A stretch of 64,000 nucleotides of DNA from Phlyctochytrium arcticum (taxonomy: Eukaryota > Chytridiomycota > Chytridiomycetes > Chytridiales > Chytridiaceae): NCBI GenBank assembly GCA_025602905.1, contig JAHLKI010000010.1:682001-746000 (forward strand), given 5' to 3'. The notes under the pieces were generated by a model. It was not told the DNA's origin, did not search any database, and worked only from the letters and a program-made list of their open reading frames with translations. This document shows positions 28,101-37,915 of the stretch, piece after piece; position 1 is the stretch's first letter; each line of letters begins with the position of its first letter. A program made the translations under genes and the position numbers.

Positions 28101-28487
28101 TTGCGTGGATTCCGGTACGTTCCTTCACTCAAGAGTCCTTTCGGTATACTGAATTTTCCGTCCTGAAGACACCTTCCCTTCCTCGCGCTCGATCAAGTGG
28201 TCAACTTGTATAAAACTCAAAAGCTTCCCGCGATTATCGTTCTTCACCACCTCTTTGCTCGTGCACACCCTCAAATACCCTCTCCCATGATTCTCTATGG
28301 CTGGAGCGAAACACAGTACAGCGATTGGATTGATGCTCATTCCGAGGCTGATGTGTTGGTACTATTGGATCGGTGTTTGGAGTCTTACGCTGATGAGAGT
28401 AGAAGGCGGGAGGAAACTGGGCTGTGTGCCGAGTACATGCCAGCCAAGGAGATTATTGCCGAGAAGGGCATCGAAACAAAGGTTTGA
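25157..28487 (+). CDS. cog5: COG complex subunit 5
   Basis: Subunit of the conserved oligomeric Golgi tethering complex (lobe B), needed for retrograde intra-Golgi traffic and glycosylation-enzyme retention. The protein starts MLSHRPSVQAGT (ATG 25157). Intron 1 joins to YREFTTEDFDASQYANRVIQ, then IQEQVTNHYEDLLEQVTGLS and VREKVLVPYQQMRDHSVQLE with RRIIRFMYLLRRL, the conserved N-terminal Cog5 coiled-coil region. Middle exons include IRDEAELVKNAKKRVIAEGE and GLQIFYNLGQLSPKVKDMVD. The C-terminus covers PAIIVLHHLFARAHPQIPSP and ends ...IIAEKGIETKV. About ten introns are needed. It converges with the coiled-coil gene ending at 28640. Confidence 0.93.
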
Positions 28488-28639
28488 AGGCCGAGGTATA
28501 TAATTGTACATATATTTAGACAATACACATGTTATTTGATTAAATACATTTTGCGTTGTGATATTTGCAACTTTCTGGTTAAATATTAATCCTTCTAATG
28601 TCCTAACAAAGCCACTCGGGCAGGAATTTGCACCAAAAA

Positions 28640-30463
28640 TCAAAAAGGCCCAGCTGTCATGACCCCCTCCAGATACTGCCACAAAATACCGAGCAAGGTG
28701 CCGTGCTCCTCCGCGACATCTTGTTGGCGGGGTGCTACGAGCGCAACCGAGGAATGCGAAGCCGCTTGCGGTGATTGGGCCACTTGCGGCTCATCTCTGC
28801 CGAACTTTTCGGGAGAACGTCCTTCAGCCGGCGTACATCTGCCCAACTCACTGCGCAAACATCTAGGGGGCATTCCCTCATTTAACAAGTGCTGAACGTT
28901 CCACGACTGGTCATCATTTCCAAAACTGCTGTCGGCTGGAGTTGAAACAAGGGACTTTCGGGGACTCGAGAAGGGTGAAGGTGAGGCGGGTGTTGTCGCG
29001 CTGACAAAAAGAGTACGTCTGTTCTTGCTTGGGGAAGGCGTCCGATTCGCGCGGTCAAACTGCTCTGACATTTCCAGGCGTGTGGGATTGGAAGATTTAT
29101 GCGGTGATGTTTTGTCGGGGGAGGTGGGGGCAGTCATAAATAAGTTTCGAATGGGACTGAGGGATGGGAAAAACATTTGCCCATCCATAGCCAAGCAGGC
29201 TGCTTCGTCAGGATTCCAAGTATTGTGTGGGTCACCCAGAGCATCATCTTGCTGACTGTCTCCCCCGTCATCGCCACCGTGAATGAAGTCGTCAGTTTCC
29301 CCGCGCCGAAGGGCATCATATCTGTTTTGAGCATCGGCCAGCTGCTCCTGCAGCTCAGCCACCAGCCCTTCCTGCGATGCACACACCTGCCGTAACTCGT
29401 TAACTTCGCTAGCAGCCTGCTCAAACTCTTGGAGCCTAGATAGCTCTGCCAAGGATAATTTCCATTTCTCTTCCGCGCTGCTGCGTAAAGATGCTTCCCG
29501 GGACAATTGTACCTCCAATTGTGTGATGCGATGTTGCAGTGTCGAAACCAGAACCTGGTCTTCTGAATGAACAGAATGGGTATCTCGGCGCTGTTGCGCC
29601 ATTTTCTGACGCAGGGTTTGATTCTCCTTCTTCAAGGCGTCATGATCTTCTACCAATTGATGCATGTCGCTGTGCATATCTTGAAGCTGCGTCTCGGTCG
29701 TCACTTCTGACTTGTTGAGCTGGCTACGGGTTTCGCGCAGTTGTAGCAAGAGTTCTTCGATCTGCATTTGCAGATCGGCATTGGATCTTTCCAGGTGGGA
29801 TATATACTCGGATAGATCAAATTGGTGGTTGTTTGATGATGGTGAAGGTGGAAAGTAGCTGCCTTGCGATAGTCGACTCTGGTGAATCGATGGGGGTGAT
29901 GTCTCCGGGTAGTCTGGATTCGTGTGTGAGGAAGCAGAATTTCTTTTCCGCGAGGTTCTTTTCGCGTGAGAAGGTAGGTTCCTATGCGTCGACTTGCCAG
30001 GAGTCTCTTGTCGACTATGCTCTACCGACGGCATTGCATCCCCTCCCCTTGGCCTTCCCGTCACATTCTTGGGCACCGCCAGTTTTGTCGATATTAACTC
30101 TGCACCATCCCCTCGAGACTGCACTCTACTATTGACTGTCCAAGATGTGCCCCTTTCCCTACTTGCCGCCTCCTCGCCGGTCAGCTCCTCATGGCCAAAG
30201 GGTCGTGATTTTTGGCATTCATTTTTCAGTGATGCGTTTTCATCCAACAGCTGCTGCCCCAACTCGGCCGCCACAGTCAACTCTACAACACAAGATGGCT
30301 ATAGTCAGCTCAAATGTTTGCTGTGAGAACTCTGCTACATTCACCCACCTCGTTCTTTCCGGGCTAGCAAGGCGTGACACGTCTGCAACTCCTCTTGGAG
30401 TGTGTTCAAGGCTTGATATGGAAGGCCGCCGTCGAGCAGGGCCTCGGCTGTTGTCGCTGCCAT
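28640..30463 (-). CDS. CDR2/TRAK-like coiled-coil protein with putative CC1 box
   Basis: Two exons. Exon 1 (30463 to about 30349) encodes MAATTAEALLDGGLPYQALN followed by TLQEELQTCHALLARKER; it joins ELTVAAELGQQLLDENASLK in the large exon (about 28640-30284). AAELGxxLLxxN is the shape of the CC1 box of dynein adaptors and CDR2-type proteins (known to bind dynein light intermediate chain). A Ser/Thr/Pro-rich basic stretch follows, then a long predicted coiled coil (about 29130-29815, LSEYISHLERSNADLQMQIE through LVAELQEQLADAQNRYDALR). The C-terminal half is low complexity with Ser-Pro sites. Family membership is inferred from a short motif plus coiled coil; the protein could equally be another spindle or cytoskeletal scaffold. 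The gene structure is well supported. Confidence 0.62.
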
Positions 30464-31101
30464 GCGAGTAGGATAGCGAGTTTACTGCCCATATGCTGGT
30501 TTTGTCCAGGATCTTGAATCTCCGCTCAGCTGGGTGAGCATTAGCGTTGCGCGTCAGTTGATGACTTTTGCAGCAAGTTTTGCTTTACGCGTGCCCTGTT
30601 TCAAAAGGATAAAGAACCTCGGTGATAAAAATGAAAGACAACTATTCGAATTTCTTCCTCTGATCACGGATTCATCTATTCTTTCTTTCCCTCGCCGACC
30701 TATTGATTTCCATTTCCGTTGTTCAAAGTCCGTCTCCAGCGTAATCGACTGTTCGCATCTTGACACTAGGAAAGCGAATGGTATCTGCTTGCCTCAGACC
30801 ATACTAGAAATAGCAGTTAACCTGAAAGTGAAAGTCTGGTATGTCATTGACAACGAATTGACAACTACCAATCACCAGTTTAGGAAGACCAAAATCATTT
30901 GCAGAAGAAGGATGAACTACAGATGAACTGGAGCATGACATATCCCTTCATCTCGTGAATTCATCAGGAAACAGTCTGATTCGAAGTAAACGTTGGAAAG
31001 GTTTGTCAAAAAGAGACCGCTCACTCGATTCACCGTCTGAACGAGAGAGAGAGTAACAACAGACAAAATGTCAAACGCAGAACCGACAAAAAGGGGAGAT
31101 G
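30464..31101. other. Intergenic: promoter of the coiled-coil gene and tRNA-Lys flank
   Basis: No supportable protein gene. A plus-strand frame at 30534-30926 lacks motifs and biased codon use. The region lies between the coiled-coil gene's ATG and the 3' end of the tRNA-Lys gene. Confidence 0.45.
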
Positions 31102-31173
31102 CGCCCGCTGTGGGTGTCGAACCCACGACCTTAAGGTTAAAAGCCTCACGCTCTACCACTGAGCTAAGCGGGC
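31102..31173 (-). tRNA. tRNA-Lys(UUU)
   Basis: Complete cloverleaf on the minus strand. The acceptor stem GCCCGCT pairs with AGCGGGC, discriminator G. D arm is GCTC...GAGC; anticodon loop CTTTTAA on stem TGAGG/CCTTA gives anticodon UUU; T arm GTGGG-TTCGACA-CCCAC. There is no intron. A-box and B-box sequences (TAGCTCAGTGG and GGTTCGACACC) are intact for Pol III. A minus-strand ORF (30917-31228) runs through the tRNA and is not a gene. Confidence 0.96.
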
Positions 31174-32307
31174 TCATGGTTTCGGAGACGCGGTGCCAGT
31201 ATACATCCCTATCTGTTTGTTGAAACAAGGCACACTTTACTTTTGTTGATTGGTTGGAAAAGTTTATCTGAGATTGTTTTAAACTTAACCATATTTCAGG
31301 AGTTAAGAACGTAAGTGATCAATTTACCAACTTCCTTTGCTAATTCCCAAGTAATTTGGATTAATTTCCCACCAATGTCCTGCCGCACCGTGAATAGCGG
31401 ATAGTGACGCTCGCTTCGCACGAGCCGCCCCAATAAAATCTCTGTTTTTCGTAGACCTGAACGCGTCTCCCCAATATACAATACAGTCAATACAAAAGGG
31501 ATGGTGGGTGGGGACAAAAAATATAAAGAAAGACTGAGAGGCAGGCGTATCAGGGATCTAGGAATACGGCCGAGATCTGAACTTTTCACTCCAGGGAGTT
31601 TTCTTCCAGGACTATGTCCGCCGTGCCAGATCACGCGTACGGGTTGCCATTGGCCCGGATAGAAACTAAGAACGCTGTTACCGTTTCATCATACATCATT
31701 CGTTTTCCTTTGCCATCCAGGGTATGAGATCGGTGGGAAAACTTACTTTGACGACGACGTTCCGACATTGAGGCAAGCAGGCAAGTGATGGATGGTCGTA
31801 GGTCAAAATATATATTTAAATCAGACGAAGGCTGCGAGGTCAAGAGGGCCTTTAGGACATTGATTGGGCTGGCATCTGCGACTGGCATCCTTTTGATGTT
31901 TTTGGCTTTTATCTTTACGAAGAAATCGTCGGGCGTGTCTTGATGACTGGTCTGACCGGCAGGAAGGAACTGTTGCAAGCATGGACAGCATAGTGCGCAA
32001 TTTGTAGTGGCGAATGGGAAGAGGGATGCGTTGTTTTTCAATAAAATTGTTTTATAAAAAATCCTACAAAATTTGCGACTCAGCACATACACAATTTCAG
32101 GAAAAAACCACAATCACGCTCAAGACGGAATGTATTTGATGCGGGGGTGGATGGTGCTGTACAAGATATTGTAGGCGATGATGCTGTTTTTGTGGGCGTT
32201 TGATACTTTTTGAAATTGTTTTGGTGTAAAGGCCGCCCAAAGTGGTGACACTCTACTTTTCTTTGCGAAATTTGATTGACTTCTCTATGCTTGATGGTTT
32301 TGTATGC
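31174..32307. other. Gap of 1.1 kb with one unassigned minus-strand open frame
   Basis: An open frame at 31631-32113 (minus) contains a plausible coding stretch (PDDFFVKIKAKNIKRMPVAD) but has no recognisable domain, and its first half is Cys/Leu-rich without a signal peptide. Another frame continues at 31296-31634. Neither has clear splice sites or family similarity. It may be a degenerate or lineage-specific gene, or a chance ORF. Confidence 0.3.
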
Positions 32308-33205
32308 TCAGCGACCAGAACGTCCTTGGGGTTGGCGGAACTTGCGCATCGGGAGAGGCTTCGGACGTTGAATGGTGGAAGGACCGGCACTGGACACCGT
32401 TGCCGATACCGCGGGCCGAGACTTCTTGGTTGCCGCCGTGGATTGGGGGCGACCATCTTCTTCATCGTCGTCAGAATCATCCTCGAATACACTTAGCTTC
32501 GATTTGGCCAAAGCCTCCGCCTTCCCCTTGACTTCTACTGTCCCGGCAGGCAGCGGCAAAGCTGGAACGGACAAACACGAATGGAACCGCAGGCGGAACC
32601 ACCGGACTTGCCACTCGGTGCTCAATCACTACCATCGGTGCCGGGGGCATCACAGTGTCCTGTCGTGAAAGAGATGATCCAGATCAGAAATGGTGTTATA
32701 CAGGACAGAACTCAAGAAGACATCTTACCTGCCACACACAAGGTGGGTTGCCGTCAACATCCATCATTTCAGCAGGAACGTCCACATCCATCTCATCTAC
32801 CTCAGGTGCATATGGGTTGGACTCGGACACGCTTCGACATCAGAGTTAAAATCGATGCCGACCATGGGTTCCACCATGGGTTCCTCCCTGAACCGCATGC
32901 ACCGCATCCAAGTCTCTGCCATTGCGGTATAGCACGTCGGCAGGAACTTGTGTGCGTCGATCGACGTCGCCTTTGGAGTCTTGGTAGGATGCTTCTGACG
33001 CTGCCGCTGGGTGTAGGAGGGCTTCACACACTGACACCAGCCCTCCCACAAACAAGAACACAGAGAGGACCATCATAACTAATGCGAAGCGGGGTACCAT
33101 TTCGACAAGCATATCTCGCATATAGTACGGCTTGGCACACGATTCATCCGGCGGCGATGACCTTTATGGGATCCACAATGTCTTCCTCCATGTGTGGTTC
33201 AGTAC
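32308..33205 (-). CDS. Unidentified multi-exon membrane protein, exon structure uncertain
   Basis: Coding character is clear in pieces but the frames do not join simply. In order on the minus strand: MDTEPCTEPHMEEDIVDPI (from about 33205); YYMRDMLVEMVPRFALVMMV plus LSVFLFVGGLVSV, a transmembrane helix (about 33125-33030); a Lys/Arg-rich stretch to AMAETWMRCMRFREEP (about 32905-32870); ESNPYAPEVDEMDVDVPAEM (about 32830-32775), then a good GTAAGA intron; DTVMPPAPMVVIEHRVA; and an acidic-to-basic tail (KLSVFEDDSDDDEEDGRPQ...PQGRSGR) ending at 32308. Short introns of about 46 bp could explain two of the frame changes. At least one change near 33020 or 32840 remains unexplained, so a frameshift or decay is possible. 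No function assigned. Confidence 0.4.
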
Positions 33206-33919
33206 ACGGCTCAGTGTCCATATCCCTTGGGGTCGGAGCCTCAGCAATGTGTGACCGAGGTCAAACACCACTGAGGCCCCTTGTGCTGCACGGGACTGCG
33301 TGTACCGGACAAGTTTCCCTCCTCCCGTGTAGAATACAAAGCGTTGAAAGTATATGGTTCACGTTGTTGTGGATGGTATGTGATTGCGGGGGACTTTTGT
33401 TAAAATGACAGTCGGTGACAGTCGGTCGTCCCGCCAGAAAAATACTTGGGTCGTCCAGGCCGTCGCTTGCTTCGCGGCTTGAGGCACCATTGTGAAAAGG
33501 ATCGGAGAGCAAGACGGTGGAGAGAGGGAATGTGGAGGGGGGAGGAAAGCTCCCGCTTTTTATAGGAGTTTTCTGCGGTTTCGGACAATTCAGGTTCTCG
33601 TCCCTGACGCGCAGCTGCGATGCTGGCACAGTTTTATCAACAGCTCGTGTCAGGCGCTGTCAGCACGACGCTTGTCAGACGCGTCTTCCAGAATTCAGGC
33701 TTTGGCGAGATTCCATCCGGACACCCCAATGATACCAATACTCGAGTACAGTCATAGTATGCTATAGCTATGGCAAAGGTGTGTTGGCTATTTGTGGGTA
33801 ACAAGGTCCTGCCTCCCCAATATGTCTATATGCATCAATACAAATTTAAATAAGAAACAACAGAGAGGGGGGATGGGAACGATTTGTGAAGAAATAAATA
33901 ACTCCGATGGGAAAAGCGA
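33206..33919. other. No supportable gene
   Basis: Overlapping short frames on both strands without motifs. This may include the 5' region of the uncertain membrane-protein gene. Some minus-strand frames (33261-33629) are Pro/Ser-rich but lack context. Confidence 0.4.
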
Positions 33920-34156
33920 TTATGGAACGTTAGCTTTGTATGGGGTGGAGGCTATGTTACAGTTGCCATTTGCTACCATTTGGCTGTATACAGGCTTTCC
34001 TGCGGCGGATAACAGGCCAATCGCCGTCACAATGTCGTTGGTGGGATAGAAAGCCGTCCCCATGAGATGCTCAAAGTCTCTTGACTGTATGTCGAGCTTA
34101 ATATAATCTGCCCGAGAAAAAGCAACGTAGAAGAGGCAAAGGCGAATGATATCCAT
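33920..34156 (-). CDS. Small hypothetical ORF, 78 aa
   Basis: ATG-initiated open frame starting MDIIRLCLFYVAFSRADYIK, weakly signal-peptide-like, then a mixed polar region to STPYKANVP. It has no recognised domain. A 17-G homopolymer lies just upstream (34173-34189), which would sit in its promoter or 5' UTR. It could be a lineage-specific small protein or a chance frame. Confidence 0.25.
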   Translation of the reverse strand: MDIIRLCLFYVAFSRADYIKLDIQSRDFEHLMGTAFYPTNDIVTAIGLLSAAGKPVYSQMVANGNCNIASTPYKANVP

Positions 34157-34172
34157 GCTCGAAGTAGGAATA

Positions 34173-34189
34173 GGGGGGGGGGGGGGGGG
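34173..34189 (+). repeat. Homopolymer, 17 G
   Basis: An uninterrupted run of 17 G on the plus strand between two small minus-strand ORFs. The same length occurs at 54659-54675. Run lengths in homopolymers of this kind are error-prone in sequencing. Confidence 0.85.
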
Positions 34190-34493
34190 TGTTATACTTG
34201 TATGATATTATCCATGGGGATCATCGAATACTCCATTTATAGAAGACACCCGATCCTTTCAACCATGTATCAGCCCACAAGTACGCGATTTAAAAAGATG
34301 GTGGGGAAGTGTCTAAGCGGGTGGGATGGAGGTCAAGTTTCCGAGTGGGAAAGTCATGTCCATTTGACAGTGCCGAACAGCAACGCACAACGAGAGATGA
34401 AATCCACCACTTCCACTTCAAGGCTCGGGCAAGATCCTTCACAGACATAATTTTCGGGAGGTCGGTCATCAGCTCCTCATTAGTTTGCTACAA

Positions 34494-34751
34494 CTAGGGA
34501 TGCGGCGGCTTGCCAGCAGTATTTGTTGAGAGAAAAGCGTCGATAGCCTTGGTATCGAGGGTCACTTGAGGGTCCGACCCGGGGGCAAATTCTTCCGCCT
34601 GCTCACGAATGCTTCGCAGGACTTCAAGGTAGTCCTCGTCTGCGCAACAGATGCCGATCGGGTATGGGTTCTCCTTTGAAGGAGGGCACTCGCCTTTTGC
34701 GATGAAAACCGAGTCCTCGTCACAGTAGGTGAGTTGAATGCTCAGAGGCAT
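34494..34751 (-). CDS. Small hypothetical ORF, 85 aa
   Basis: From the ATG at 34751 the frame reads MPLSIQLTYCDEDSVFIAKG, then PPSKENPYPIGICCADEDYL and an amphipathic segment LEVLRSIREQAEEFAP, ending at 34494. The frame stays open upstream to about 34808 without an ATG, and a CAG precedes it, so it may instead be a last exon. Acidic, four cysteines, no known domain. Codon use is ordinary for coding sequence here. Confidence 0.35.
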   Translation of the reverse strand: MPLSIQLTYCDEDSVFIAKGECPPSKENPYPIGICCADEDYLEVLRSIREQAEEFAPGSDPQVTLDTKAIDAFLSTNTAGKPPHP

Positions 34752-35056
34752 AACGATGAAGGTATCCTCCAGTTTCTGAGGTGTTACTGGTTCTTGTTTG
34801 GAAAACAAAAAGAGGGGAGACTATGTTTTATAGTGTGGCGGCGGAAAGTAATGGCATATACATACACACAGCTATCCTACAGGAGCCGCCAGCACCAACT
34901 GATTGAGAACCCTCCCGTCTAGGTCATCTACCGAGGTAGACCCAGCGTAAACTGACTCGGAAAAAGCTTTGATCTAGCTACTAGACACATTATACATGCA
35001 ATACAAAACGGTTGGTAGAACCGGATAATGCATCCACCACTACGCGAGAAATCCTA

Positions 35057-35428
35057 CTAGGCCGGTGTCCGAATCTCTTGGTGGCTGTGAACCTGAATCT
35101 TGCCGTCGGGAGCGAATAACCGGGTGGATTCCCAAGTCGGAGGATCTTCGGATACTATGTACAATACATTGATCAGCTTTAAACAGAAAGAGAAGGGGTA
35201 ATGGCAAACATTCACGAGCCTTACCTGCAATCGCAGTAGCATAATAGCTGAACTGGAAGCTTGCCCATTCATCACTGGCTCAGAGCAGCGAGTTGCACCA
35301 TCGGGAGGACGTGGACCCATGCACCACCAAATCGTCATTTTCAGATATACTGGTGAACGAGGCGCAGGTCTAAAAAAGCAGGGGGACGTTGAGGAGACAT
35401 GCCTTTTATAGACGGAGCGTGGGAACAT
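35057..35428 (-). CDS. Small hypothetical two-or-more-exon gene
   Basis: Two pieces join through a good intron (about 35226-35154): SFQFSYYATAIA then VSEDPPTWESTRLFAPDGKI and QVHSHQEIRTPA, TAG at 35057-35059. The upstream exon's beginning is unclear; a stop precedes it in frame, so a further intron or another reading must apply. A TATAAAAGG element (minus strand, about 35402-35410) sits at the left end of the open region and is a plausible core promoter. No recognised domain. The neighbouring tRNA-Ser lies 150 bp upstream. Confidence 0.35.
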   Translation of the reverse strand: MFPRSVYKRHVSSTSPCFFRPAPRSPVYLKMTIWWCMGPRPPDGATRCSEPVMNGQASSSAIMLLRLQVRLVNVCHYPFSFCLKLINVLYIVSEDPPTWESTRLFAPDGKIQVHSHQEIRTPA

Positions 35429-35579
35429 TTGCCACCTTGTTTATCGATAACAAACGCGCGTCGTTTATCTATGCCACTCTTTTTCACCGCCACACTATGG
35501 ACAAGAAGTCAGTGTGGGACAGTCATGTCTATTCGGGATGAATGGAAAACAATGCCAGACATGTCCTGAAATCCACCAA

Positions 35580-35660
35580 GTCAGTATGGCAGAGTGGTAA
35601 TGCGCCAGACTTGAAATCTGGTTCCCTTTGGGATCCTAGGTTCAAACCCTAGTGCTGACG
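35580..35660 (+). tRNA. tRNA-Ser(UGA), copy 1
   Basis: The acceptor GTCAGTA pairs with TGCTGAC, discriminator G. Anticodon stem CCAGA/TCTGG carries loop CTTGAAA, anticodon UGA. The long variable arm (TTCCCTTTGGGA) is typical of class II tRNA-Ser, and the T arm is CTAGG-TTCAAAC-CCTAG. The Pol III terminator CTTTTTTG follows directly. No intron. It is identical to the copy at 49329-49409. Confidence 0.96.
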
Positions 35661-35768
35661 CGACTTTTTTGTTCTTTTTCCTATTGGGATCTTGACGCGT
35701 CCTTGACAACTCCGGTTGACTTTTTGGCACTCGGACCAAATCAAAAAAGCTTTTTCTGCTTCACAAAC

Positions 35769-37612
35769 ATGGCACTTCAAACACCAAGGAACGCTTCAGA
35801 GTTTCCCTCACGACTTTTCGGGAAGCCGCGGTCCGCCGAACCCACTCCCAGTACGGCGCGGCATCGCCGGGGAACACCTTCGTCAGCGACCAACTCTAGA
35901 CGACCCCCAGGACGACCCATATCAACCAGCCTGCCCAGGAAGAAACGCCAGTGGGACTCGACAACTCAAGATCTAAGCGCTCTCAAACTTTCTCCTTTGC
36001 AGTTGGTATGCGACTTTGCTTTGTGCCGGGAGGTCCATAAGAGTGCACATGTTTGAGCTTATATGTTTTGGTTCCAGAGACTCCGGAAAGCCAACGCTGA
36101 GCGATATACTTTGGAACATCGCAATCAACAGCTTCGCCGGGACGCATTTGAGGATCCAGAGTTCGAGGAGTTTGAGGATGAGGAACTTGCGGAGCTGGCA
36201 TGGTTGACGCGGGCCAGCAATGAACAACAGCTACCTGATGCCACCCGGGACGATGAAGACTTTGACGAAAACCTGGAAAATGAGACCCCTTCAGGATCGC
36301 CGATACCTGAATATCACTCTGTTTATCAAAACAACAGATCTCTCCGCCAGTCACGCTCAACTCCAAATATATCATCAGAAACCTTGTCAGTCTCGTCCAC
36401 AGACAACCGGGTAACCTCGCCCTCAACACATCTCCAACCGGCCATCAAGAAACTTACCCTCCGCCCCCCATCACCCGCTACCCGCCGCAACTGGGGACAT
36501 GCCCAGCCTGAAGTTGACTTTGACGGCGAGGTTAGAGTGTGGGAGAAAACCAATCGCATTGTGAGGAAAATGAAGACAATGGCCGATCAGCAAGCGCCAT
36601 CGGACTACCGCACTCCCTTACAGCCCATCAACAAGATAGATGGTCACAGTGAGACGAAGAATACCCATGCTGCTGATCCCATCAAGAGGTCCTCGTCTGG
36701 TATCGTCAAGAAGAAGAATGCATCACCACCTCAAGCCCCACCTCCAATGCTAGACATCCAGTCTGAAGATCTGGTTCGTGTAGCAGAGGGTCTACTACAT
36801 TTGACAAATGCGATTACGGCGCAGTTGGATGAAACGGTAGCCCCAGTATCTCCCTTGGTGTTAGACGAGCTGATAGATGAGGTGTGTACCGGATATCGCG
36901 CGTTTGGTATGGCGGAGACTGACTGGGCATAGGACACTGCATCTGAGAGCGGAAAGATGTTTGTCAATCTATTTCAAGGATTGACAAGTCGAAGTACGCA
37001 GCTAATGGCAAAGGTATGTGTTCCCCCCCCTTGATTACAACCTCCTTTATTATTCCGAGTGTTAAGTCTACCTTTTAGATTGCAGAAGAGCGAAAAGTTC
37101 AACAAAAGATTAACGAGCAACTCAAGCACCGCGTGGAAGAAGTTGAAGGATGGCTCGTTTCCCTTCAAGCTGTAAGTTTTACTTGGTAAATCACGCTCTA
37201 CTTGTACTCATCAACTGTATATCCTTGGCAACTACAGGAAAGTATTCAAAACAAGGCGTACTTGGATAGCGTTCAGGAGAAATTGGAAGTCTCTACAAAA
37301 GCACATAGCCAGGTCATGTCGTCTCTCAGCGACAAATTGAAAATGCTGCTTCTTTGGGAGGAGGCGGAACAAAAGATCAACGACGAGGTGAAGCATTCGG
37401 CACACGACGTCTCTGATGCATCTATAGAGGAGGTTGCAACTGCACCAGCCGCCCTCAACACTACTGATAAACGGGACAAGGTCATTGAGAAGAAGGCCGT
37501 CAAATGGCTTGGTCTCAAGGAGGAGGACATCTCACACGCGACAGACGGCGACAGAGATCCATCAGACAAGTCGCAGATGACCAGTGATGCTCATATCACT
37601 GCTTTATCGTAA
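35769..37612 (+). CDS. Unidentified coiled-coil protein, about 530 aa
   Basis: Exons: 35769-36005, 36078-36881, 36933-37013, 37079-37171 and 37238-37612, all with good GT/AG sites. The N-terminus is basic and Ser/Thr/Pro-rich (MALQTPRNASEFPSRLFGKP). An acidic patch (DPEFEEFEDEELAELAWL) follows, then a Ser/Pro-rich linker. A helical C-terminal half has heptad character (ESGKMFVNLFQGL, IAEERKVQQKINEQLKHRVE, NKAYLDSVQEKLEV). No enzymatic motif. The layout resembles kinetochore or spindle-pole scaffold proteins, but I cannot name a family. Another open stretch beginning at 37681 (WNLTDLTGLGGVLAGNL) may be an alternative last exon, though no in-phase donor was identified. Confidence 0.75.
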
Positions 37613-37915
37613 CCATCATAACCACCATACTTTCCTTCATAAGTTTACAATTTCCAATGCCTTTGAATAACTTGGGTTAGGGCTGGAATTTAACCGATCT
37701 GACAGGCCTTGGCGGAGTGTTGGCCGGGAATCTTGCCACCAAGGGTGCCAGTTTTACAGACCTCTTGGATTCTTTTCAAGAACGTAGTAGATCACAACAC
37801 ATTGATCATCACAACACATCCGCTCAAGTTCATCAAGTTAAAACACTGTAAGACGGTCAGAAATGCTAGCGCGCGGTAAGGCTGGGTTTGGTGGACCTTG
37901 TCAGCATCTTCAAAA
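37613..37915. other. Intergenic with a coding-like stretch at 37681-37851
   Basis: After an AG at 37679-37680, the frame reads WNLTDLTGLGGVLAGNLATK and GASFTDLLDSFQER, ending at TAA. It looks coding but has no start codon and no demonstrated donor. The remainder is the promoter of the Fmp32-like gene. Confidence 0.35.

Noticed and set aside
30917..31228. Minus-strand ORF of 103 codons
   Set aside because: It runs straight through the tRNA-Lys gene; the peptide is a translation of the tRNA.
32797..33121. Possible Brr6/Brl1 nuclear-envelope protein (transmembrane helix then W-x-x-C-M)
   Set aside because: The Trp-Cys-Met pattern is in a different frame from the helix, other conserved cysteines are missing, and the segment after C-M does not match the family.
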